Shown here piece by piece: positions 1 to 10,821 of a stretch of DNA of 64,000 nucleotides (positions within the stretch are counted from its first letter, which is position 1; each line of letters opens with the position of its first letter). The translations under genes were made by a program, and so were the position numbers. Source of the stretch: Vibrio jasicida CAIM 1864 = LMG 25398. Its GTDB lineage: Bacteria; Pseudomonadota; Gammaproteobacteria; Enterobacterales; Vibrionaceae. Where the stretch lies: contig NZ_BAOG01000022.1 in the NCBI RefSeq assembly GCF_000400365.1, positions 1 to 64,000 on the forward strand. The letters run 5' to 3'. The notes under the pieces are model-generated. The model was given only the letters and a program-made list of their open reading frames with translations. It ran no database searches and was not told where the DNA came from.

Positions 1-398
1 AGCAACAGCAGCAACAGCAGCAACAGCAGCAACAGCAGCAACAGCAGCAACAGCAGCAACAGCAGCAACAGCAGCAACAGCAGCAACAAAAGTCTCAGAA
101 TGATGCTAAACAAGAGCAAGGACAACAGTCACAAAACAAGCAAGACACTGAAAATAAAAAAGAAAAAGAGAAAACCGAGCAACAAAAAGTAAAGCAAAAA
201 GAAGAGACACCAGGCGAGCAACAAGGGGAACCAATGCAAGCTCAAGCTCAGGCAGAAAAAACGCATCAGGACGATCCTGAGTTCCGCCGTTTAGAAGCGG
301 TAGAAAGTGCGCGTGACCCAAGCTTTTTGATTCGAGCACAAATGCAGTTGCAAGCTCAACAAAAACGACCTCCACAACAAACAAATAAGGAATGGTAA
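1..398 (+). CDS. C-terminal part of a BatB/BatC-type protein (VWA/TPR family), Gln-rich tail
   Basis: This is a partial gene that enters from the left edge; the frame is fixed by the stop at 396-398. The visible 131 residues begin with an almost pure glutamine run encoded by a 9-bp repeat, continue with a Gln/Lys/Glu-rich linker, and finish with a short folded-looking tail (DDPEFRRLEAVESARDPSF and onward) ending in NKEW. In vibrios a Gln-rich tail of this kind terminates the VWA-TPR (BatB-BatC fusion) protein that directly precedes BatD, and BatD does follow 4 nt downstream. The VWA and TPR domains themselves lie outside the window, so the assignment rests on the neighbour and the tail. The Bat proteins are thought to form an inner-membrane/periplasmic complex with the MoxR ATPase. 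Confidence 0.7.
   Translation, partial: QQQQQQQQQQQQQQQQQQQQQQQQQQQQQKSQNDAKQEQGQQSQNKQDTENKKEKEKTEQQKVKQKEETPGEQQGEPMQAQAQAEKTHQDDPEFRRLEAVESARDPSFLIRAQMQLQAQQKRPPQQTNKEW
3..89 (+). repeat. 9-bp tandem repeat encoding polyglutamine
   Basis: The unit caacagcag is repeated nine times in full from 3 to 83, followed by a partial copy. It continues to the left edge, so the true copy number is unknown. The unit length is a multiple of three, so gain or loss of units changes the length of the Gln tract but not the reading frame. Confidence 0.95.
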
Positions 399-402
399 CT
401 CC

Positions 403-2052
403 ATGATGAAAAAAGGCGCAAAACTGGTCTTTGTTCTGGTGGCCAGCCTATTAACATGCTTTTCGGTTTTTGCCCAAAGCCTTCAAGCCAGTGTGAATAA
501 AACCCAAGTCGCAAAGAATGAAGTCATCAATCTCCGCATTATGGCAGACACTGAGTTAAGTTCTGATGCCATAAATTTTGATACGCTAAAGAAAGATTTT
601 TTCTTGGGGCAGCCTCGTTACGGCCGTTCAAGCAATAACATTAACGGCCATAAAACAGTCCGAACGGAATGGAGCATTTCGATCGCGCCGATGAAACAAG
701 GCGTTGTGACCATACCAAGCTTCACAGCTGAAGGGATGAAGACTGAGCCAATTAAGCTGCGCGTCACAGAAAGCCAAGCAGAGCCAAACCTGGATGATTT
801 ATTCAGTTTTGACATGAGCGTGGATAACCACACTTTGTACCCACAACAGTCAGCAACGTTACGTATGCAGTTGGCCATCAAAGTAGATCCACGTCGTTTG
901 GATAACCCACAAATCGTTCCGCCTAGCATTGATGGAATGAAGATTGAACCTGCTAGTGACATGAAACAAGGTCAGCGAATCATTGATGGCTTAGAAGTTA
1001 CTGTCGTTGAACAAGCATTCCGTATTACCGCAGAAAAACCAGGAAGCTTTTCGTTAAACGGCCCTCAATTAACTGGCTCTTACATTTATGGTGACAGTTT
1101 AACGGGTTCGACAAAGATCATGCCGATAAAAACCAACGTTCAGCAAATGCCTATCACAGTCAAACCGATCCCGAAAGACTTTGAAGGCAACTGGCTACCA
1201 GCTTCAGCATTAGAAATGACTCAAAGCTGGGAAGATGAGCAAGGTAATCCTCTGTCTGCAAACGCGGTGAATAGCGTTAAACAAGGTTCATCTATTACCC
1301 GTACGATTCGTGTGAGAGCGCGAGGCACACAAGCAGAATACTTGCCACGTATTGGCATAATTTACCCAAGTACACTGCGTGTTTACCCAGAGCAACCTCA
1401 GTTCGAAACAGCTCGAGATGGCACCATCACCATGACAATGAAGCAAGTGCTGATCCCAACGGAAGCTGGTGACCTTACCTTACCCGGTTACAAGCTAAAT
1501 TGGTGGGATAGCAATCGTGATCAAGCAAGAGAATCAGAAATCGCTGAGTTAAATCTTAAAGTCGAGAAAAGTGATACTGGACTGATAACCCTGCCAGAAA
1601 GTGTACTGCCAACACAACCAACACAAACGGCATCTCCAACCGCTCCACAAGGTGGCGTTGATACGATTTGGCAAACATTAACATTCGTCTTTGCGGTACT
1701 TTGGTTGGTTTCTTCCGCTATTGCCATTGGCTTATGGCGAAAACGCAAAGCGCCACAATCAACAGAAGTGATGATGAGTACTCATAACGCCTCCATTCGA
1801 GATATAGAGGATGTCATAACGCAAGGTGACAGTATCAAGATTGAAAAAGTAGTTAACGACTACTTAAACACTCACTACGCTGATATCGAATCAAAGGCGG
1901 TGCAAGCAGTAAGAACTGAATTGAATGTGATGAATCAATCTCGATTTAGCTCCACTCAGCAACCATGGAAAAGTGATACTTTGCTGGCAATACTCAAACA
2001 ACTCAGCAAAGACAAAACAACCAAAACCAGCCACCAGCTTGAGAAGCTTTAA
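403..2052 (+). CDS. batD: BatD family protein (oxygen/stress tolerance, Bat operon)
   Basis: 549 residues. A signal peptide (about residues 1-24, ending FSVFAQS) precedes a periplasmic beta-sandwich region with the BatD-type N-terminus (LQASVNKTQVAKNEVINLRI). A single membrane helix lies near residue 430 (TLTFVFAVLWLVSSAIAIGL), and a cytoplasmic tail of about 100 residues follows. That is the usual BatD layout. The start at 403 lies 4 nt after the stop of the upstream VWA/TPR gene, so the two are co-transcribed. The gene ends the operon: a strong bidirectional hairpin follows at 2073-2106. The biochemical role of BatD is not established; the family is linked to oxidative-stress tolerance and to MoxR-VWA chaperone-like complexes. 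Confidence 0.88.
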   Translation: MMKKGAKLVFVLVASLLTCFSVFAQSLQASVNKTQVAKNEVINLRIMADTELSSDAINFDTLKKDFFLGQPRYGRSSNNINGHKTVRTEWSISIAPMKQGVVTIPSFTAEGMKTEPIKLRVTESQAEPNLDDLFSFDMSVDNHTLYPQQSATLRMQLAIKVDPRRLDNPQIVPPSIDGMKIEPASDMKQGQRIIDGLEVTVVEQAFRITAEKPGSFSLNGPQLTGSYIYGDSLTGSTKIMPIKTNVQQMPITVKPIPKDFEGNWLPASALEMTQSWEDEQGNPLSANAVNSVKQGSSITRTIRVRARGTQAEYLPRIGIIYPSTLRVYPEQPQFETARDGTITMTMKQVLIPTEAGDLTLPGYKLNWWDSNRDQARESEIAELNLKVEKSDTGLITLPESVLPTQPTQTASPTAPQGGVDTIWQTLTFVFAVLWLVSSAIAIGLWRKRKAPQSTEVMMSTHNASIRDIEDVITQGDSIKIEKVVNDYLNTHYADIESKAVQAVRTELNVMNQSRFSSTQQPWKSDTLLAILKQLSKDKTTKTSHQLEKL

Positions 2053-2072
2053 CGAACAATTAAGTGTTAGAT

Positions 2073-2106
2073 AAAAATGGCAGCTTATCTTCAAGCTGCC
2101 ATTTTT
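2073..2106. terminator. Bidirectional rho-independent terminator
   Basis: The arms AAAAATGGCAGCTT and AAGCTGCCATTTTT surround a 6-nt loop, with T-runs on both strands. It separates the rightward bat operon from the leftward GGDEF gene and can serve both. Confidence 0.9.
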
Positions 2107-2116
2107 GTTTTTAGTG

Positions 2117-4237
2117 CTAAGCAACACTCTGCTTCTCTATTTCAACCGCCCGAACACAGTTTCGACCACTGTTTTTAGCTCGGTATAGAGCCTTATCGGA
2201 GAGTTGATACAAATGATCGAAGTTAAAGTCTTTACCTTGTGTCAGGTAGCAAGAATAACCAACAGAAACAGTAAGTAACTCACCTTCTGGATTATGGCAA
2301 TGCTTAATCCCCTCCTCCTCAATACAACGACGGATGCATTCGGCTCTCAACCTGACCTCTTCTTGGTGTGACCCAATCATCAACAAAACAAACTCTTCCC
2401 CGCCAATTCGACAAAAGACTTCATCTTCATCTTTAGTATGGTGTTCAAGGATGTTACCAATTCGCATTAACGCGATATCACCTTCTAGATGTCCATAGTG
2501 GTTGTTGAACAAGCCGAAGTGGTCAATATCAATCAAGATCAATCCAAATGACATGACTTCATCATGCTCTACCGAGCAGTACTTCTGCATGACGTGCTCT
2601 AACATTCGTCGATTACCAAGGCGAGTCAAAGGATCGAGTTTAGACAATACTTCCAATTGTCGATTGGCTTCTTCCAGCTCTTTAGTCCGATTTTGTACTT
2701 CTAGCTCTAGGTTTTCATTAAGTTCGCGAATCGCCTCTTGTGCTTGTGTACGTTGCAGCACTTCAGCAAGGCTTGATGCAAACATCCGAATCACTTCACG
2801 AAGCTGGGAGGTAAGCGGCGCACGAGTTAATAGATTATCAACGGCGATAAAAGCAATAGGCCCACTGCTATTGGAAGTCAGCACTGTCATGGCCGCCCAG
2901 CCGAAACCAACAATATTGCAATCGTGATAGATGGGAACCGACTCTTCAAACGCAACCTCATTCAGCATAGATCGGGCTAAATTAATCAAAGAGAAGTCCT
3001 GTGTCTCCCCAAAAAAATAAGATTCATCCACCACATTGCCTTGGATGTCGGTCCCCCACGTACCTTGCATATAAGAGCAATTTTCATCAGTCAAGAACAC
3101 CGCCATACGGTCGATGCCCAAGTTTTTAATGGCAAAGGTCACTGCGGATTTGCACACATCACTGACCGTAGTACATCGAGAAAGCTCCACCATACTTGAG
3201 TGCAACATGCGCACATTTTGTTCTTGACGCTTACGGATATAGATTTGCGAGAAAAGTGAGCCAAAAGATTCCAGCATCTGCTTTTGATAAGCCGTCACGG
3301 GCTTACGATGAATAAAGTTATCCAGTGCGAACCAACCAAAAGGCTCATTACCATCTCGTAGGATTAACATCGCATTCCAGCCCTGCCCTACGACTTTACC
3401 GGCGGTATAAATCGGCGCATCTTCGACAATGACGAGATTACGCTCTGTACTCGACAGTGCTGCGATGTACTCTTCACTCAACTGGTGAAGATCATATTGA
3501 GTGTGAAACTCATCAATCGTGATACCATCCTCATTAGTGCCATAGGTCCCACTGAAACTACGCTTTTTCATGTCCAACAGCATTAAAGTAGAACGGTCAA
3601 AACCTAAACGTTCACGCAAGGCTTCAACCGCTTTTAAATAGAGATCTTTAAGAGAGTCAGGATTAGAGATGTCCAACGCCACTTGCTGTACGAGCTTCAT
3701 GTTTTCAATGAAGCGTTCTCGCTGGCTAAGTTCATCGACGTATTGGGCCTCTCGGACATCACGATGCTTCATTTCTTGCGATGCGCTTTTTTCTGCGCGA
3801 ATACACTGCCAGCGAGCCGCGGCAAGTTGCATTGCATCGTAACTTTCTTCGTAGATATTGTGGGCGGAGCGAGCTTGGACGTTTTGAATCAGTAGGTAGG
3901 TACGTTTGATCGGCGTGTTATCGAGCATCATGATGTAACTTTCGCCGCCAAGATCTTGGGTGTGGTTCCAATTACAGGTATTGATGGCCAGCGGAATAAT
4001 ACTTTCTGAAGTATCAAATTGGCTCGCCCAACCCCAGAAGGCTTCAGGGTACTGACGGATTGGAGTCAAATCACCACGAGAAAACCTCACCGCCCCTGAT
4101 GGATTGGTGAGCGGATCGTCAAAGATCGCTATCGCGCTGGGGGAAAAGCGTTGTTCTAGATGCTCGAATATGGCTTCCGCCAATAATCTATGGTCTCTGG
4201 TAGAAGAGACCGTTCTTGTAAAACTTTTTAAACTCAC
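2117..4237 (-). CDS. Diguanylate cyclase with two GAF-like domains
   Basis: 706 residues, no signal peptide and no obvious membrane helix, so probably cytosolic. Two GAF-like sensor domains are suggested at roughly residues 180-345 and 350-500. They repeat the same pattern (FDRSTLMLLDMKK / IDRMAVFLTDENC, then GWNAMLILRDGNEPFGWFALDN / GWAAMTVLTSNSSGPIAFIAVDN). A coiled-coil linker at about 505-535 (ELNENLELEVQNRTKELEEA) leads into a GGDEF domain with DPLTRLGNRR, the DIDHF metal-binding motif and an intact GGEEF at 612-616. Such enzymes make cyclic di-GMP from two GTP. The inhibitory I-site (RxxD) is replaced by D-x-x-E, so feedback inhibition is probably absent. The signal sensed cannot be read from the sequence. 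The gene stands alone. Confidence 0.9.
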   Translation of the reverse strand: MSLKSFTRTVSSTRDHRLLAEAIFEHLEQRFSPSAIAIFDDPLTNPSGAVRFSRGDLTPIRQYPEAFWGWASQFDTSESIIPLAINTCNWNHTQDLGGESYIMMLDNTPIKRTYLLIQNVQARSAHNIYEESYDAMQLAAARWQCIRAEKSASQEMKHRDVREAQYVDELSQRERFIENMKLVQQVALDISNPDSLKDLYLKAVEALRERLGFDRSTLMLLDMKKRSFSGTYGTNEDGITIDEFHTQYDLHQLSEEYIAALSSTERNLVIVEDAPIYTAGKVVGQGWNAMLILRDGNEPFGWFALDNFIHRKPVTAYQKQMLESFGSLFSQIYIRKRQEQNVRMLHSSMVELSRCTTVSDVCKSAVTFAIKNLGIDRMAVFLTDENCSYMQGTWGTDIQGNVVDESYFFGETQDFSLINLARSMLNEVAFEESVPIYHDCNIVGFGWAAMTVLTSNSSGPIAFIAVDNLLTRAPLTSQLREVIRMFASSLAEVLQRTQAQEAIRELNENLELEVQNRTKELEEANRQLEVLSKLDPLTRLGNRRMLEHVMQKYCSVEHDEVMSFGLILIDIDHFGLFNNHYGHLEGDIALMRIGNILEHHTKDEDEVFCRIGGEEFVLLMIGSHQEEVRLRAECIRRCIEEEGIKHCHNPEGELLTVSVGYSCYLTQGKDFNFDHLYQLSDKALYRAKNSGRNCVRAVEIEKQSVA

Positions 4238-4557
4238 CTGGCCAACCTAATCTACTTTTTTATTCTCGATAAAAAACTACTTAGGCCATGATATGCAATC
4301 AATGGAATCCAAGTTGAGCTGTTAAGTCTTTCGCAAAAATTTTGTACTTAATTTCACAATCGAGAACCTTTCAACATTTTTAGACAGGTGTTTCATCCGA
4401 ATTACATACTGCAAAATTAGGCGCAAAAGTGAATCAACATGAACATTATTGGTATTGAGAAAATTCCACATACCTTAAACGAAAAAGGCCCCTCATCAAG
4501 AGGGGCAAGAGTACCATCGCTTATAGTTATTCATGTATATGCTGATAAATACGTTAA
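4238..4557. other. Intergenic region: GGDEF-gene promoter side and end of the pst operon
   Basis: The right part must carry the promoter-distal end of the pst operon (terminator at 4481-4506). The left part is an AT-rich leader for the leftward cyclase gene. No gene, repeat or recognisable operator was seen. Confidence 0.5.
4481..4506 (-). terminator. Terminator of the pstSCAB operon
   Basis: On the minus strand the arms GCCCCT and AGGGGC, separated by 7 nt, are followed by CTTTTTC. It lies about 50 nt after the pstB stop codon. Confidence 0.85.
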
Positions 4558-5307
4558 TTAACCAAAGTCGCCGTTTACATAGCCTTGAGTACGATCGTCT
4601 TTCGGGTCACTGAAGATCACTTGTGTGTCATCGTGCTCGACCAACTCACCCATTAGGAAGAACGCAGTGCGGTCAGAAATACGACGCGCCTGTTGCATTG
4701 AGTGAGTCACGATAACGATGGTGTAGTTCTTCTTCAGCTCTTCCATCAATTCTTCGATTTTGTGTGTTGCAATTGGGTCAAGTGCCGATGTTGGTTCATC
4801 CATTAGGATCACATCAGGTTCCATCGCGATTGTACGAGCGATACATAGACGTTGCTGCTGACCACCAGATAATCCAAATGCATGTGACTTAAGACGGTCT
4901 TTCACTTCGTCCCAAAGTGCTGCACCACGAAGTGAGCTCTCAACCACTTCATCAATGTGTTTTTTATCTTTAATGCCTTGAGCACGAAGACCGTATGCCA
5001 CGTTCTCGTAAATGCTCATTGGGAATGGGTTTGGCTTTTGGAATACCATCCCCACTTTGATTCGAAGATCAGCGACATCGATGTTGCCGTAAATGTCTTC
5101 ACCATCCATGGACAGTTTGCCAGTGATCTTAACGCCTTCGATAAGATCGTTCATGCGGTTCAAACAACGTAATAGTGTAGATTTACCACAACCAGAAGGA
5201 CCGATTAGTGCGGTTACTTGACGTACTGGAATAGGCAGGTTGATTGATTTCAGTGCTTGGTTATCACCGTAAAACAGGTCTAGGTTTTCAATATCAAACT
5301 TGTTCAT
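4558..5307 (-). CDS. pstB: Phosphate ABC transporter ATP-binding protein PstB
   Basis: 249 residues, the normal length for PstB. It carries Walker A (GPSGCGKST, about 33-41), the Q-loop region ([20 protein letters not shown]), the ABC signature LSGGQQQR, Walker B ([12 protein letters not shown]) and the switch His ([10 protein letters not shown]). The [15 protein letters not shown] stretch and the C-terminal YVNGDFG are typical of PstB rather than of other ABC ATPases. It powers import of inorganic phosphate through PstC-PstA. It is the last gene of pstS-pstC-pstA-pstB; phoU is not next to it, unlike the E. coli operon. Vibrios often carry a second pst set on chromosome 2, which fits. Confidence 0.97.
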   Translation of the reverse strand: MNKFDIENLDLFYGDNQALKSINLPIPVRQVTALIGPSGCGKSTLLRCLNRMNDLIEGVKITGKLSMDGEDIYGNIDVADLRIKVGMVFQKPNPFPMSIYENVAYGLRAQGIKDKKHIDEVVESSLRGAALWDEVKDRLKSHAFGLSGGQQQRLCIARTIAMEPDVILMDEPTSALDPIATHKIEELMEELKKNYTIVIVTHSMQQARRISDRTAFFLMGELVEHDDTQVIFSDPKDDRTQGYVNGDFG

Positions 5308-5367
5308 TTTCTTAATCTCTTAAATCTTGAATTCGTGTCTTTTAACGTGCGTTCTTAATTTGTGTTG

Positions 5368-6231
5368 TTAGTAAGTTGCTGTGTTAAAACGTCGTGCAAT
5401 CAGTTTTGTAACCATGTTGATCAGTAGAACAACAACAATCAGAACTGTCGCGGTACCGTAAGCCTGATTCCATTCCTCAATGGTAAACAGTTCGGTAGTC
5501 AGTTTGTATAGGTGAACGGTTAGTGTACGGCCTGAATCCAATAAAGAATCCGGAATACGAGCAACCATACCTGCTGTCAAGAAAACTGGAGCAGATTCAC
5601 CAATGACACGACCAATACTTAGAATGACCGAGGTTAAGATACCTGGCATTGCGCTCGGCAGAATCAAGCGCCAGATAGTGTAAATTTTCGATGCGCCAAG
5701 ACCATAAGAGCCTTCGCGGTACGTTTGCGGTACTGCCATCAATGCTTCTTCCGTGGTACGGATGATCACTGGCAGGATAAGAATACTTAGCGTTAGAGCA
5801 CCCGATAGAATCGAGAAGCCAAGGCCAAGAATCGCTACGAAGAAAGTCATACCAAATAGACCGAAGATGATCGACGGAATACCCGCCAATGACTCGGTAC
5901 AGAATCGGATGATTTTCACTAAACGGCTGCCTACTTTCGCGTATTCGGTCAAGTAGATTGCCGTCATGATACCGAGTGGTGCTGCCACTGCGATAGAAGC
6001 GATAACCATGTAGATAGTCGACACAATCATCGGGAAGATGCCGTGCTCGTCCCCTGTGCGCGTATAGTCATCAGTAATGAAGTTCCAATCTACGTGTTGT
6101 AGACCGTTAGATAGGATGTACCAGATAATCCAGAACAAAAAACCTACCGTTAATGCTGCCGAGACCCAGACAAATGCGCTTAATACATTATCTTTGAACT
6201 GGCGTGCCTGTTTTAATTTTGCGCGATCCAT
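5368..6231 (-). CDS. pstA: Phosphate ABC transporter permease PstA
   Basis: 287 residues with six predicted membrane helices and the binding-protein-dependent permease signature around EEALMAVPQTYREGSYGLGASK, the EAA loop that docks onto PstB. The start was put at the ATG at 6231, which has AAAGG 8 nt upstream. A GTG nine bases earlier (6240) is in frame but would sit directly on that ribosome-binding site. The protein forms the phosphate channel with PstC, whose gene ends 22 nt upstream. Confidence 0.95.
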   Translation of the reverse strand: MDRAKLKQARQFKDNVLSAFVWVSAALTVGFLFWIIWYILSNGLQHVDWNFITDDYTRTGDEHGIFPMIVSTIYMVIASIAVAAPLGIMTAIYLTEYAKVGSRLVKIIRFCTESLAGIPSIIFGLFGMTFFVAILGLGFSILSGALTLSILILPVIIRTTEEALMAVPQTYREGSYGLGASKIYTIWRLILPSAMPGILTSVILSIGRVIGESAPVFLTAGMVARIPDSLLDSGRTLTVHLYKLTTELFTIEEWNQAYGTATVLIVVVLLINMVTKLIARRFNTATY

Positions 6232-6253
6232 AATAGTCACCTTTAACGAGCGA

Positions 6254-7186
6254 TTACTTCGCTTTTTCTCGGTTTAGGTAAAGTAGTACAGCGTTCAACG
6301 ACATGATGAAGACCAGTAGTACCACACCTGTAGCGTATAGAGCGTTCGCGTGAACACCACTTGCGTAAGACATTTCAATAGCGATGTTTGCGGTTAGCGT
6401 ACGAGCCGAATCAAGGATGCCTTCTGGCATTGCCGGCGCGTTACCCATAACCATGATGATCGCCATAGTCTCACCCAACGCACGACCAATACCCAGAATC
6501 ACACCTGTCATGATGCCTGAGCGAGCCGCTGGAACGAGCAATTTAAAGATGGTGTAGATTTTAGAAGCGCCAAGAGCCAAAGAGCCTTCTTTGTAAGTGC
6601 GAGGGACTGCACGAATAGACGTTTCAGAAACCGTGATGACAGTAGGAAGAATCATCACACCCAGTACAATGATACCTGCCAAAATAGTATTACCCGCTGG
6701 TACATCAAATACGTTTTGGATAAGCGGCACGATAATAACCAAGCCAAAGAAGCCGTAAACCACCGAAGGAATACCGGCAAGGAGCTCAACCGCTGGGCGG
6801 ATAACATCAGCCAAACGTTTCGGTGCAATTTCTGCGATAAAGACCGCAGTCAACACGCCGATTGGCACACCAACTAATACTGCACCAGCTGTCGAAACGA
6901 TAGAAGCAACAATCATAGTTGCGACACCGTAAAGTGCTGGTGGCAGCCAGTTTTGGCCGAGTACGATGCCTGATACGCCAACTTCTTGGAAGGCTGGAAT
7001 ACTTTCTCGAACGATGAAGTATGCGATTACTGCTAATGAAACGATGCCGATAACAGCACTCGTTAAAAACAAGCCGTGGAAGATACGCTCTCTCCAGTCA
7101 ACGCGGCGTTTCTCGCGTAGGCCTGGCTTGCTGATCGCTTTAGCGTCAGTAGTCATAAGCTTTTCACTATTTGTTGCGATGGTCAT
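6254..7186 (-). CDS. pstC: Phosphate ABC transporter permease PstC
   Basis: 310 residues with a cytoplasmic N-terminal tail of about 40 residues and then six membrane helices. The EAA loop reads SIRAVPRTYKEGSLALGASK. It is homologous to PstA, with which it pairs. An alternative start at 7156 (Met11) also has an SD-like GAAAAG; the longer form is kept. It is followed by pstA and preceded, after about 98 nt, by pstS. Confidence 0.95.
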   Translation of the reverse strand: MTIATNSEKLMTTDAKAISKPGLREKRRVDWRERIFHGLFLTSAVIGIVSLAVIAYFIVRESIPAFQEVGVSGIVLGQNWLPPALYGVATMIVASIVSTAGAVLVGVPIGVLTAVFIAEIAPKRLADVIRPAVELLAGIPSVVYGFFGLVIIVPLIQNVFDVPAGNTILAGIIVLGVMILPTVITVSETSIRAVPRTYKEGSLALGASKIYTIFKLLVPAARSGIMTGVILGIGRALGETMAIIMVMGNAPAMPEGILDSARTLTANIAIEMSYASGVHANALYATGVVLLVFIMSLNAVLLYLNREKAK

Positions 7187-7284
7187 AAAAATCTCACGGT
7201 TCTAGGCAATGCCCTTGAACACAATGGATAGAAAAGGCTCAGCCCGAAATGGTGGGCTGAGCAAACTTTAGAGTCCCGATGGGA

Positions 7285-8106
7285 TTAGTTAACTGAGATG
7301 TAACCTTTTTGGTCAACTAGCGCTTGCGCTTCATCAGTTAGCATCCAGTCTAGGAATTTTTGAGTTTCAGCTGATGGCTTGCCTTCTTTGTAAAGAACAA
7401 GGAACGGACGAGCAACTTTGTAAGAACCGTTTTTCACGTTGTCTACTGAAGCTTGAATACCGTCAATTGGAAGTGCACTTACAGAGCTATCAACTGTACC
7501 AAGAGAGATGTAGCCGATAGCGTATGGGTTAGAAGCAACCATCGTCTTCAGTGCGCCGTTACCGTTAGCAACTTGAGCACGTTGAGAGATTGCCGATACT
7601 TTCTTACCAGAAATTTTCATTTTTAGAGACATGATGTCTTCGAACGCGCCACGAGTACCAGAAGCTGTGTCGCGAGTGATTGCTACGATTGGCTTGTCTG
7701 CACCGCCAACGTCTTTCCAGTTTGTTACTTCACCTTTGTAGATTGCAGTAACTTGGTCCGCAGTAAGACCCGATAGTTTGTTTTGTGGGTTTACAACAAC
7801 TGCGATACCGTCAAGAGCAACTGTCTCTTCTTTTAGAGCCGGCTCTTTTTCAGAATCTTTTAGGTTACGAGAAGACATACCTAGGTCAGCAGAACCGTTT
7901 TTCGCTGCTTTAACACCCGCAGATGAACCAGGGCCTTGAACTTCAACAAATACGTTCGGGTTTGTCTTCATGTATGTTTCAGAGAAAACTTCCATCAGTG
8001 GAGTTACGCTGCTAGAACCCACTGCAGAGATAGTTTCTTTAGCAGAAACAGGAGTCACTGCCATTGCGCCTAGAAGTGCGATTGCACCGATTACTGTCTT
8101 TTTCAT
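7285..8106 (-). CDS. pstS: Periplasmic phosphate-binding protein PstS
   Basis: 273 residues. A signal peptide (MKKTVIGAIALLGAMAVTPV, cleavage after VSA) is followed by the phosphate-binding fold: ISAVGSSSVTPLMEVFSE, GPGSSAGVKAAKNGSADLGMSSR, then TRDTASGTRGAFEDIM. The Ser/Thr-rich loops bind the phosphate oxygens in this family. The ATG at 8106 has AAGGAAA at good spacing; a GTG immediately upstream is in frame but unlikely. It is the first gene of the operon, behind a Pho box, so it should be induced by phosphate starvation. The gap of about 98 nt to pstC allows differential expression of this abundant protein. Confidence 0.96.
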   Translation of the reverse strand: MKKTVIGAIALLGAMAVTPVSAKETISAVGSSSVTPLMEVFSETYMKTNPNVFVEVQGPGSSAGVKAAKNGSADLGMSSRNLKDSEKEPALKEETVALDGIAVVVNPQNKLSGLTADQVTAIYKGEVTNWKDVGGADKPIVAITRDTASGTRGAFEDIMSLKMKISGKKVSAISQRAQVANGNGALKTMVASNPYAIGYISLGTVDSSVSALPIDGIQASVDNVKNGSYKVARPFLVLYKEGKPSAETQKFLDWMLTDEAQALVDQKGYISVN

Positions 8107-10083
<1,977 letters not shown>

Positions 10084-10133
10084 GCCTTACAATGCCTTGT
10101 GATCCCAGCACGGTGAGTGAAAAGGTTAGATAA

Positions 10134-10162
10134 TAAAAAGCTCCGCACTGGCGGAGCTTTTT
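10134..10162. terminator. Bidirectional terminator, first copy of a duplicated hairpin
   Basis: The arms AAAAAGCTCCGC and GCGGAGCTTTTTAT enclose the loop ACTG. It ends the chemoreceptor gene and the leftward effector/immunity pair. The 20-nt core at 10139-10158 is identical to that at 13351-13370. Confidence 0.92.
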
Positions 10163-10164
10163 AT

Positions 10165-10821
10165 TTAATATGATTCACTGAATGGCTTATCGGATTCTTC
10201 ACCGTATCCATCATAGAGAATAACAGCGGTTCCTTTTCCGGTCTTACTCCAAGGAGGTGGCACAACCCAGCCATGAGGATCGGCATTTTCTTTAATACTA
10301 CAGTCATACCCTCGCTTAGGGTTGCAGAGCTTGACATAGGCTAATACAACCCGCTTACCGTCAACATATACTTCCATTGCTCCACGGCCTAACTCATCCT
10401 CATTGAAATAGTTATCCATTATCTCAATTTTCTTGGCGGCAAGATCGCTGTCTATCGTATCTTTGATATAAAACCATTTGTCTTTAATATAGTTTTCTTC
10501 AAAGTTTCCCCAAGCAGGCTTCCAACGCTGACGCCATTTTTCTTCCCATTCGCCGCCAGTATCCCAACCTTGTGACCATTCCCCTTCAATGCCATTTGGT
10601 ACACTTAATTGAATACCAGATCGCGCACAACAACCAGATACAGCCCCCGCTATAAATCCCGAACCTTTGCCGCGAACATCCGTGACAAGCATTTTCGAAA
10701 TCCAATGCGGTTTTCCTAATGTTCCCGCACCGCCAGAAGTCGCCACAATGTCCGGCTGAGCTATAGAGCAAGCTGACAGAAACAACATAAGCCCTGTGAT
10801 TATTTTACCCTTCATTTTCAT
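10165..10821 (-). CDS. DUF3304-type lipoprotein, probable immunity protein for the adjacent T6SS lipase
   Basis: 218 residues. A lipoprotein signal (LMLFLSACS, Cys at about 18) places it at the periplasmic face of a membrane. The body (KPHWISKMLVTDVRGKGSG, GAVSGCCARSGIQ, late KLCNPKRGYDC) looks like the DUF3304 family, which occurs next to Tle1-type phospholipase effectors as the immunity (Tli) partner. Its first codons overlap the last 17 nt of the effector gene, so translation is coupled. The inferred role is to bind and block the effector in the periplasm, protecting the producer and its kin. The function comes from context and family, not from a visible active site. Confidence 0.8.
   Translation of the reverse strand: MKMKGKIITGLMLFLSACSIAQPDIVATSGGAGTLGKPHWISKMLVTDVRGKGSGFIAGAVSGCCARSGIQLSVPNGIEGEWSQGWDTGGEWEEKWRQRWKPAWGNFEENYIKDKWFYIKDTIDSDLAAKKIEIMDNYFNEDELGRGAMEVYVDGKRVVLAYVKLCNPKRGYDCSIKENADPHGWVVPPPWSKTGKGTAVILYDGYGEESDKPFSESY

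Noticed and set aside
1..90. CRISPR array
   Set aside because: The repeat is a 9-bp coding tandem without spacers.
10586..10771. Leftward frame inside the immunity gene
   Set aside because: It lies in another frame of a well-supported gene and has no SD or signal.
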